From Bdellovibrio sp. (GTDB lineage: Bacteria > Bdellovibrionota > Bacteriovoracia > Bacteriovoracales > Bacteriovoracaceae): DNA of 40,926 nucleotides. The stretch is from assembly GCA_020720455.1 (NCBI GenBank), contig DYOQ01000005.1:1-40926 (forward strand), read 5' to 3'. Shown in pieces: positions 24,256 through 31,312 of this stretch. Each line of letters opens with the position of its first letter. The first letter of the stretch is position 1. The notes under the pieces were generated by a model. It was not told the DNA's origin. It saw nothing but the letters and a program-made list of their open reading frames with translations, and did not search any database. The position numbers were made by a program, and so were the translations under genes.

Positions 24256-24283
24256 GTAAGTTATAATACAGGTTATAACTTAC
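24256..24283. promoter_or_regulatory. inverted-repeat operator upstream of the MazE-like gene
   Basis: GTAAGTTATAA (24256-24266) and its exact reverse complement TTATAACTTAC (24273-24283) flank a 6-base spacer, ending 32 bases before the ATG. MazE-family proteins characteristically bind palindromes in their own promoters, so autoregulation is the natural reading. Confidence 0.65.
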
Positions 24284-24321
24284 CGCAAGCACCGACTTCA
24301 GTTGTTAATGTAATTTCAACT

Positions 24322-24358
24322 AGTTAAATGCTTCTCAGTCAGTACAGTTAAATGCTTC
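24322..24358. repeat. 13-base direct repeat at the asparaginase-like 3' end
   Basis: AGTTAAATGCTTC occurs at 24322-24334 and 24346-24358. The second copy encodes the last residues (EAFN) of the asparaginase-like protein, and the first would encode the same residues followed by a stop. It looks like a small local duplication of the gene's end. Confidence 0.5.
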
Positions 24359-24877
24359 AAACGTCCCTTTTTGATAGTTTTTGCGGACGTTAGGGGCCTT
24401 AAAAATTCGGCCATGAAAAGAGATATAGAGGCCTGGCCGTAGAAGTTTTGCCGCAGTAACCGCCTCTGTAACATTTTGAACTGCATCGCTATCTAGAAAC
24501 TCCACCGGCTTCATTGCGCCAGTGAATACGATTGCAACTGATAAACCTTCATTTATCAACCGATCATAACAGTACTTTAAAGAGACACTCATCGTATCAG
24601 TACCATGAATTACAACAATTGGATCACCATTTTTAAGCATGTTCTTCAAAAACATATAGAGCAACTCTCTATCTGAATCAGTCATCTCCAATGAGTCTTT
24701 GCCAATAATGGAGTGATACGAAACATAGGTATATGGAAGACGAAGATTGTCAAAGACTACTCGTTTAACGATGGACTCTCTATTTTGCAAGGTTCCATCC
24801 TCTTCGTTATAGCTTTTCTCAATGGTCCCACCTGTTGTGACCACAATAATCTTTTCCTTTTCGTTTAATTTATCCAT
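24335..24877 (-). CDS. single-domain asparaginase-like protein
   Basis: About 180 residues, from the ATG at 24877 supported by AGAGAGG; an ATG 19 codons earlier exists but begins a non-homologous extension. It contains the N-terminal asparaginase domain only: TTGGTIE with the first catalytic Thr, and HGTDTM with the second Thr/Asp/Lys-region motif. Full-length L-asparaginases have about 330 residues with a second domain that helps form the active site between subunits. Short versions like this are known in Gammaproteobacteria as asparaginase-domain proteins, but their activity is unclear. It is transcribed divergently from htpG. Confidence 0.8.
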   Translation of the reverse strand: MDKLNEKEKIIVVTTGGTIEKSYNEEDGTLQNRESIVKRVVFDNLRLPYTYVSYHSIIGKDSLEMTDSDRELLYMFLKNMLKNGDPIVVIHGTDTMSVSLKYCYDRLINEGLSVAIVFTGAMKPVEFLDSDAVQNVTEAVTAAKLLRPGLYISFHGRIFKAPNVRKNYQKGTFEAFNCTD

Positions 24878-24936
24878 CCAAACCTCTCTGAAATAAGGCC
24901 AACGCTTAAACCCAAAAAAAAGTATCTGTAACATAC

Positions 24937-24965
24937 CTTGACGTTTGCGAATATGCCACTATTTT
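24937..24965 (+). promoter_or_regulatory. possible promoter of htpG, weakly heat-shock-like
   Basis: TTGACG (24938-24943) and TATTTT (24960-24965) with a 16-base spacer lie about 50 bases upstream of the GTG. The same stretch reads CTTGACG then GCCACTAT, loosely similar to the sigma32 pattern CTTGAA/CCCCAT. Both readings are tentative. Confidence 0.3.
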
Positions 24966-25016
24966 TAGGTTAGTTAATAAACTTAGCTTAATGTTCACCA
25001 TTTTTAGGAGGCAAAA

Positions 25017-26939
25017 GTGACAAATCGAAAAGGTTCTATCTCTGTTGATACTGCGGATATTTTTCCAATTATAAAAAAATGGCTCTACTCAGAGCACGAT
25101 ATTTTTATTAGAGAACTAATCGCAAACGCAAGTGATGCTATCACTAAGCGATCAACTCTGGGTCGAATAAAAAATCAAGAAATTCCAGATGGGAAAATCT
25201 CAATTCTGATTAATAAGGACGAAAAAATCATTCAGGTTACAGATAACGGAATAGGAATGACAGAAGAAGAGGTAGAAAAATATATCGCAAAACTAGCATT
25301 TTCTGGGGCCAAAGATTTTGTCGAAAAAATTAAAGATAGCAGCGGTGACAACAAAGATATTATCGGAAAATTTGGACTAGGTTTCTTCTCTTCGTTCATG
25401 GTTTCATCAAGAGTAGATATTGATACTCTTTCAATGGAGGCAGGAGCAAAACCAACAAAATGGACCTGTACCGGCGAAACTGATTATATATTTAGCGAAT
25501 CAAACAGAAACGAAATTGGAACGACTATCACCTTACACATAAATGAAGATGGTGAAGAGTTTCTAGACGAGTACAAATTAAAAGGAACCATCAGAAACCA
25601 TTGCGACTTTATGCCGTACCCTATTTTTGTTGAAACAACAAAAAACAAAGATGATGATAAAAAAGAAAAAGAGGCCCCTGAAGCACTAAACGATACAAAA
25701 CCTCTTTGGAAACAAGATCCAACAACACTGAAAGATGAAGACTACATAAATTTTTACAGAAAGCTTTTCCCAATGGATCAAGGGCCTCTATTTTGGATTC
25801 ATTTGAAAGTTGACCACCCGTTTACACTTGATGGTATTTTATACTTTCCGAAACTCAATCTGAATCGACCGTTTAACGAATCAAACATTAGACTATATTG
25901 CAAGCAGGTATTCGTTTCAGATAGTGTAAAAAATATTATTCCAGAATTTTTATCACTTCTAAAAGGAGCCATCGATTCTATTGATATTCCACTTAACGTT
26001 TCAAGATCTTCCCTCCAAGGAGATCCTAATGTTAAAAAGATATCAAACTACATTATCAAAAAAGTTGCTGAATCATTAAAAAAACTATTTAGCAATGATC
26101 GGGAAAAATTCGAGAAAATATGGGAAGACATCGGTCTGTTTACAAAATACGGAATTATTTCTGACACCAAGTTTGATGAGTTAATGAGAGAGATGATTAT
26201 CTTTAAAAACTCTGATGGAAAATATCAGACGATGACAGAGTACACAACATCTGTTCCTGAAAACTACAAAGATAAACTAAAAGATAAAATTATTTATTTT
26301 GAGAAAGAGAAATCAGATCACTCGTTAAGAGCACAACTTCTATCAGAAGGGATTCACTGCCTTGAAACAGAAGAACACATAGATCCACACTTTATGCAAC
26401 ATGTGGAAATGCGCAAACAAGGAGATAGTAGTTACAAATTTGCAGCGATTGATAGTGAAATAGAGAACCTTTTAGAGGTTGGCAACGCTTCTGATACTGA
26501 CTTAAAAATAAAAGATCTATTTAAACTAATCCTAGTTGGTGATGACAAGAAAAAAGATGATAAAAACGACAAAGATGGTGATGATTTCTTCTCATCAAAC
26601 CTAGAAATTGAAGTAAAAAATATTAAAAATACAACATCTCCTGCTTATTTCAAAGTTGATGAGTCAATGAAACGGTTACAACAGATGACAAGGTCAATGG
26701 GGAATCAAAACGGAAGTTTCCCTATTAAAAAAACCTTAGTCGTTAATCCTGGTAGTGAACTAATAAAAAATGCATATAAAATCTGGGAGAAAGGAGAGAA
26801 TAAAGAACTTGCGAAGAAGCTATGTCTTCACGTAAAAGATCTTGCAACAATCTCCTCTGTTGGCCTTGAACAAAAAGATAGAACCGCTTTCGTTGGACGC
26901 TCTCAAGAGCTAATTCAAGAGCTAACAGGGCTTATCTAG
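25017..26939 (+). CDS. htpG: molecular chaperone HtpG (Hsp90)
   Basis: A 640-residue bacterial Hsp90, an ATP-driven homodimeric cytosolic chaperone. N-terminal GHKL ATPase: FIRELIANASDA with the ATP-contacting Glu/Asn, TDNGIGM, and GKFGLGFFSSFM. The middle domain has LYCKQVFVSD and the catalytic-loop Arg in NVSRSSLQ. The C-terminal dimerisation domain follows. Two very acidic/basic inserts stand out, DDDKKEKEAPEA near 214-225 and DDKKKDDKNDKDGDD near 517-531. The start is GTG, selected by AGGAGG five bases upstream. The 3' end meets the minus-strand gene at 26944 with only four bases between. Confidence 0.96.
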   Translation: MTNRKGSISVDTADIFPIIKKWLYSEHDIFIRELIANASDAITKRSTLGRIKNQEIPDGKISILINKDEKIIQVTDNGIGMTEEEVEKYIAKLAFSGAKDFVEKIKDSSGDNKDIIGKFGLGFFSSFMVSSRVDIDTLSMEAGAKPTKWTCTGETDYIFSESNRNEIGTTITLHINEDGEEFLDEYKLKGTIRNHCDFMPYPIFVETTKNKDDDKKEKEAPEALNDTKPLWKQDPTTLKDEDYINFYRKLFPMDQGPLFWIHLKVDHPFTLDGILYFPKLNLNRPFNESNIRLYCKQVFVSDSVKNIIPEFLSLLKGAIDSIDIPLNVSRSSLQGDPNVKKISNYIIKKVAESLKKLFSNDREKFEKIWEDIGLFTKYGIISDTKFDELMREMIIFKNSDGKYQTMTEYTTSVPENYKDKLKDKIIYFEKEKSDHSLRAQLLSEGIHCLETEEHIDPHFMQHVEMRKQGDSSYKFAAIDSEIENLLEVGNASDTDLKIKDLFKLILVGDDKKKDDKNDKDGDDFFSSNLEIEVKNIKNTTSPAYFKVDESMKRLQQMTRSMGNQNGSFPIKKTLVVNPGSELIKNAYKIWEKGENKELAKKLCLHVKDLATISSVGLEQKDRTAFVGRSQELIQELTGLI

Positions 26940-26943
26940 GCAA

Positions 26944-27879
26944 TTAAGCTGCCCTCTTTAATGACTCCCCTATACCATCCATTACTCCGGCCACAATAGG
27001 TCGGAGTAATTCTTGAATTGTGTTGTTTCCATGTTGACAAATTAGATCGTTATATCCAACAAAAAAGAAATATGGCCCGCCACCACTTGAGATTTTTATG
27101 TTAACGTCATTATTATATCTTTTTAAAATATAAGATGGCAGTTCTGATGATACGACAATATCGTCATAGCACTTAATAATGCTGTTCCCAAGCATATCGG
27201 AGCAAGAACAACCATCTGTAAACTGCGTCCAATCACGACCGAAAAGAATGACCTTCATATAACTTGAACTTGTAAATTTAAAGAAACTTTTTTTATCATC
27301 AAAAAAGAAAAGTATTCCCGACTCAGACAACTGCTTCATGTGAACAGTAATTCGCTCAACACCATCTCGGTCTAACCAGACCTCGGCAGGAATATTAACT
27401 CCGATCCGAAATGAGCGTAATGGCATACTTCCAGTTAAAATTTTATGATAGACAAATTTTTTATATATCTCTTCTGAGAACCACCTCATCGAACTAAGAG
27501 CAACATATGGGCCACTGCTATTTACAAGTGAAACCAGAATCTCTCGATCTTTATTTAACCACGCCATCCTGACTCTTGGATCTAGGTAAAATTGGTAGAG
27601 CTCAAACAAGTTAGTCTCAATGACCTCTATTTTAGAGGTTATCCAAACTTTTTGATTTTTATACTCTTCAAGCTCTGCCGCAAGCGCTGAAAGTTTTTTA
27701 CGTGATACCCGATTCCTTCTAACTTCGTTTCTTTGAAACAAACAAGTATCCTTCCAGTTGGCCCAATGAAAAATTAGAGCGCCACCATCAACTAACTTCA
27801 TCTCTGGTACCAATCCGTTATCTGACGTTAAATAATTATACACTAAGTCTATACCACTACTTTTTTTTGAGAAGGCCAT
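26944..27879 (-). CDS. unknown protein, possibly a divergent PilZ-like domain
   Basis: About 311 residues from the ATG at 27879, chosen over a GTG three codons upstream because AGGTGG then serves as ribosome site. No signal peptide is seen. Around residues 170-205 the run RSFRIGVNIPAEVWLDRDG, then KQLSESGILFFF, has the spacing of a PilZ c-di-GMP domain (Arg region, then D/N-x-S-x-x-G), but the Asp/Asn is replaced by Leu and the first Arg motif is incomplete. The N-terminal part contains a basic stretch (RRNRVSRKK). A cyclic-di-GMP link is therefore only a suggestion. Confidence 0.45.
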   Translation of the reverse strand: MAFSKKSSGIDLVYNYLTSDNGLVPEMKLVDGGALIFHWANWKDTCLFQRNEVRRNRVSRKKLSALAAELEEYKNQKVWITSKIEVIETNLFELYQFYLDPRVRMAWLNKDREILVSLVNSSGPYVALSSMRWFSEEIYKKFVYHKILTGSMPLRSFRIGVNIPAEVWLDRDGVERITVHMKQLSESGILFFFDDKKSFFKFTSSSYMKVILFGRDWTQFTDGCSCSDMLGNSIIKCYDDIVVSSELPSYILKRYNNDVNIKISSGGGPYFFFVGYNDLICQHGNNTIQELLRPIVAGVMDGIGESLKRAA

Positions 27880-28039
27880 AACGTCCACCTTTGTTGTTGA
27901 TAGATTTTACCGCTCATTCACATTTAATGGTATGCAAATGATTACATTCTTTTTATTTCGTGACGTTACAAGCAAACATTTACACATAACATGTCGGTTT
28001 TAAGATTAGAAAGCGACAACTTTTGTAGCTAAATCATCA
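27880..28039. other. intergenic region without recognised features
   Basis: A 160-base AT-rich gap between two minus-strand genes. No hairpin terminator or open frame with a ribosome site was seen; it presumably carries the promoter of the gene ending at 26944. Confidence 0.4.
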
Positions 28040-29023
28040 TTAATCTTTATTTATTTTTGTTCCCTTTGTTACTTCTCTCCTTTTTCCATAAGATACAGCT
28101 CTTGCTTTATAAACTGGAATTCCAGTAGTTAACAGTTTGCTTAAACTTGTACCTGAAGATTCTTTCAATTCTTTTATCTCGGAGGGGGTTAGGCCATCTA
28201 AATCTACCATCCAATAATCGACGTCATCAAGGGTCAAACGGCCGTAGATTTGCGCTTCAAAATAGGATGAATAATCACCATGGCCATCTGGTGTCGCTCG
28301 CAAGGGTTCTTTAGGTCTAGCATTAAATGTATATGCAGTATTCGCAGCCAAACTATCATGAGTTGTAAACACTGCTCTATCCTTAACTTCATTTTTCATA
28401 ACAGCAAAAATATTGCCGTACTGACTCCTTATTCGTGTTGCACCTAGATCTGGATACTGTGGCAAATCACCAAGAAACAAGTAAGCCGATTTAGGCCTAA
28501 TCTCCTGAATAAGAGCAATATTCTTTTGATTAGTTACATTTTCAGCTATGTTCTCATCACCATAATTTATTCCGATGAGCCTATTTTCTACACCCCGTCT
28601 CTGACTTAACAAAGATTCACCATTTGTTTTCTTTACTTGATGATAATTCAAAAACTCTCCTGTTTTTAATATAGAAAAAATATCATCCTCTGTCGCTGCC
28701 AATGCAATTTTGATTTTTTTAGATTTATAATCAAAACCATTTTTTAAGTTCATTTCTTTTACAAGAGCCTCTTGACCAAGATAGTGCCTCCTAATAATTA
28801 GCATTCCGATATCAACACTGCTGTATTTTTGAAGTGTCTTTAAAGGTAAACTTGGTAAACGTATGTTTTCTCTATTCCACTTTGTGGCCTTTATAAACTC
28901 GATGGTAGCACCACTATCCTCTAAATTTAACAACACTTGTTTTAAACATTCATTTACATCAGCACTGACAATCGTCATTGCAAACACAAATATCACAAAT
29001 ATCATTAATAATTTTTTTGCCAA
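28040..29023 (-). CDS. secreted protein with an ADP-ribosyltransferase-like motif
   Basis: A 327-residue protein starting at TTG (AGGTAAG upstream) with a signal peptide (KKLLMIFVIFVFAMTIVSA). The mature protein has IRRHYLGQEALVKEM near the start and, later, FTTHDSLAANTAYTFNARP followed by YFEAQIYGRLTLDDVDYWMVD. The EAQI-x-G segment resembles the E-A-Q-V-x-G region of DUF3626-type proteins and, more loosely, the catalytic Glu loop of ADP-ribosyltransferase folds. The evidence is motif-level only; the function is not assigned. An exported toxin or effector acting on prey is one possibility. Confidence 0.5.
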   Translation of the reverse strand: MAKKLLMIFVIFVFAMTIVSADVNECLKQVLLNLEDSGATIEFIKATKWNRENIRLPSLPLKTLQKYSSVDIGMLIIRRHYLGQEALVKEMNLKNGFDYKSKKIKIALAATEDDIFSILKTGEFLNYHQVKKTNGESLLSQRRGVENRLIGINYGDENIAENVTNQKNIALIQEIRPKSAYLFLGDLPQYPDLGATRIRSQYGNIFAVMKNEVKDRAVFTTHDSLAANTAYTFNARPKEPLRATPDGHGDYSSYFEAQIYGRLTLDDVDYWMVDLDGLTPSEIKELKESSGTSLSKLLTTGIPVYKARAVSYGKRREVTKGTKINKD

Positions 29024-29204
29024 TTCTTACCTACAATTCAAAATAAACACATACAAATACATTTCGGAGAATAAGCTAAATAGTAAAAAAATAATAACCA
29101 AGTAAGATAATAATTTATTTTCATGGCCAAGATCCTGACCATCTTAATCAACTATTAGACAAAAATGCCTCGTTATATGCCTATAAAACATGACATGCTA
29201 AAAT

Positions 29205-30206
29205 ATGCAAATGAGGGAAGCAACCAAGTTCATACTACAAAATACAAACCAAGTTAAAATGATCCAAATCTCCATAAGAGACTTTTTAGGATTGCCGGCC
29301 ATTCCATGTGATATTTACGGTTTAATAAACGGCGAATTTAAAATCATCATAATGAAAAGCAGTAGCGGCAACAACGTAAACATAAAAAGAATTGTACTTG
29401 AAGGCCACACTAGCTTTTTTGCCTATGAAGACGAACATAAACTTCTAATCGATGCTCAAGTTCAAAACTTAGTTACCAATACAAGATCGCTCTCAATTGG
29501 AGATACGCTAGGAAAAGCAAGCAACCAACTAAACCTACTCTCCACAACTCTGCGTTACCTATACAACTGTCCTAGTAACGATGAACTCTTAAAGATCCAA
29601 GTTCAGTCAGTTAAAAATCTTGCAAAATTTTTAATAAGCAATCCAAAAATAATCGGACCTCTTATCGAAAATTATCTCAGAAATGGGCACCACTACGTTC
29701 TTGCGCAGCCAATGGTCTCCTCTGTCTTCTTGGTTGGAATATTAAAAAGGTCTGCTCTATTTTCAGATCGAGAGATCGAAAATCTTTTCATCACCAGTTA
29801 TTTTAAAGATATTGGGATGTCAACAATTCCAGAGCGTCTGCTATTTCAAAAAGAGTTAAGTGAAGAAGACATTACTATATTAATGGAACATGCAAAACAA
29901 TCTGAGCAAATTTTAAAAGGAAGAGTTGGAATTACGAACACCTACATGGATATAATTAAAAATCACCATACTCATTCACTTCTTGGAGCTAACATTGATA
30001 AAGAGCAAATTACTATTCATGGATTAGAAACAGTGATCATCTCTATTTTGGATATCATATCTGCAATGACTAACGAACGCCCCTACAGAAAGGCAACTCC
30101 GTTGTTTGATGCTTTAAATCTGGTTAAGCCATTAATGGCCGACAACTATACTCACGAATATCGAATGATTGTAAACTTTTTTAAAAATCTGTTTGATAAA
30201 CATTAA
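29205..30206 (+). CDS. degenerate HD-GYP domain protein
   Basis: A 333-residue cytoplasmic protein. The N-terminal 120 residues are unassigned; the C-terminal part aligns by eye with HD-GYP c-di-GMP phosphodiesterases: YFKDIGMSTIPERLLFQKELS, MEHAKQSEQIL, KNHHTHS and SAMTNERPYRKATP. The HD pair is changed to KD, the HHExxDGxGYP segment lacks the Glu and GYP, and the later Asp before 'AMT' is missing, although RPYRKA is well kept. Such losses predict little or no phosphodiesterase activity and suggest a binding or scaffolding role. Unconventional HD-GYP proteins are known from Bdellovibrio. No ribosome site is visible. Confidence 0.75.
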   Translation: MQMREATKFILQNTNQVKMIQISIRDFLGLPAIPCDIYGLINGEFKIIIMKSSSGNNVNIKRIVLEGHTSFFAYEDEHKLLIDAQVQNLVTNTRSLSIGDTLGKASNQLNLLSTTLRYLYNCPSNDELLKIQVQSVKNLAKFLISNPKIIGPLIENYLRNGHHYVLAQPMVSSVFLVGILKRSALFSDREIENLFITSYFKDIGMSTIPERLLFQKELSEEDITILMEHAKQSEQILKGRVGITNTYMDIIKNHHTHSLLGANIDKEQITIHGLETVIISILDIISAMTNERPYRKATPLFDALNLVKPLMADNYTHEYRMIVNFFKNLFDKH

Positions 30207-30210
30207 CTTC

Positions 30211-30248
30211 AAAAGATTTTAATTAAAATCTTTTAATTAAAATCTTTT
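30211..30248. terminator. 24-bp perfect palindrome with tandem repeat after the HD-GYP gene
   Basis: Bases 30211-30234 form a perfect AT-rich palindrome (arms AAAAGATTTTAA/TTAAAATCTTTT). The 14-base unit TTTTAATTAAAATC is repeated directly (30217-30230, 30231-30244) and ends in TTTT. It could form a weak transcription terminator for the gene ending at 30206. Confidence 0.45.
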
Positions 30249-30334
30249 ACATTTCATAAAATTTACCTCAAAATCTAATTTGTAGCTCTCTAGCTACTTT
30301 AGAATTCTGCCTATTTATTCCAGGGAGGGAAGTG

Positions 30335-30556
30335 ATGGTGTCGAATGTCGAAGTTAGTCCACTTACAGGTATTTTCGAAGAAGACAAAGTATTTATCGAC
30401 TTTGGAGAACACGAAGGGAAATCGATTCTTGAAGTTGCTGATACACTGCCAGAATTTTATGATTTCTTAGTCTCAGAAAAATCAAATGGTAAATGCTCAA
30501 TTAAAAGAGCGAAGGACAAATCTTTCAGGCTACACTTGGCACATAATCCTCTATAA
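30335..30556 (+). CDS. small conserved-looking cytoplasmic protein
   Basis: About 73 residues from the ATG at 30335; a GTG one codon earlier is also open, but GGGAGGG fits the ATG better. The core FIDFGEHEGKSILEVADTLPE resembles the short FGKYKGxxLxDLPxxYLxWL repeat of DUF3820-type proteins and of the C-termini of some exonucleases, with matching spacing of the F-G, G-K-S and L-x-x-V blocks. The C-terminal part is basic (SIKRAKDKSFRLH), possibly nucleic-acid binding. Function not assigned. Confidence 0.65.
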   Translation: MVSNVEVSPLTGIFEEDKVFIDFGEHEGKSILEVADTLPEFYDFLVSEKSNGKCSIKRAKDKSFRLHLAHNPL

Positions 30557-30571
30557 AATGTAGCAAGCAAT

Positions 30572-31312
30572 ATGGCCGCAAGTGAGAAACATGGACAAAA
30601 AAAAATATACCGAGGCGCTTATGATTATATTAGCGATGATAAATCATATGCCGAGGAGATTTTTAACGTTTACAAGGATGTTAAAGAGTCCACTTTGACA
30701 TTTGAATCACAACTGACGTGCCGAACACCGAGTGGTGAGTTTTTACTTGTTTCAACTGAAGTTATTGCCAACAAAGACTACATCCCAATTAAAGTTACGA
30801 TAAAAAAATCACTAGGGAAAGAAGCGGCCGAAGAACGGTTTTCATACGACAACAGAACTAACCGACTCAAATATGTGTTCGAGTGTAATGGTGAAGAGTT
30901 CACATCGGAAAACCCTACAACACCAAAATTTCACATCGCAACTCCAACGGCCGTTACCGGTGTTCTTTTTACTAAGGCAAATAGAATTAGTATTAATTCA
31001 AGGGTGCTTCAAAATGTTATCACCAGCACCAATAATTGGGACTACAAATCTGAACCAGTAACAAAAGTTATCGCACTTGAAAGACTCTCTCTCACAAGTT
31101 GTCCTATTAAAATTAAAGATAAATCGATGGAGGGAACCCATTTTGCGATTTATAAAAGTGAAGGTGACTCAGTTAGCGAACAAAACACAAAAAGCACAGA
31201 AGTAATAAATGTTTTTTTAAGTAAATATGACGGCATCCCTTATTTAATAGAAGAAAACAAAAATAATCGAATAGAGATTAAATATCTTAACAATCTTGAT
31301 GAGAACAAATAA
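30572..31312 (+). CDS. hypothetical cytoplasmic protein
   Basis: 246 residues with no signal peptide or transmembrane segment and no recognised family. The sequence is rich in alternating beta-type segments (TLTFESQLTCRTPSGEFLLV, YIPIKVTIKKSL, LKYVFECNGEEF), suggesting a beta-sandwich. It lies 15 bases after the small gene at 30335, so both are probably in one transcript. No convincing ribosome site precedes the ATG. Its 3' end overlaps the convergent helicase gene by 26 bases. Confidence 0.55.
   Translation: MAASEKHGQKKIYRGAYDYISDDKSYAEEIFNVYKDVKESTLTFESQLTCRTPSGEFLLVSTEVIANKDYIPIKVTIKKSLGKEAAEERFSYDNRTNRLKYVFECNGEEFTSENPTTPKFHIATPTAVTGVLFTKANRISINSRVLQNVITSTNNWDYKSEPVTKVIALERLSLTSCPIKIKDKSMEGTHFAIYKSEGDSVSEQNTKSTEVINVFLSKYDGIPYLIEENKNNRIEIKYLNNLDENK

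Noticed and set aside
24877-25016. A confident sigma32 heat-shock promoter for htpG
   Set aside because: The -10-like GCCACTAT matches the consensus too poorly to assert; kept only as a hint.
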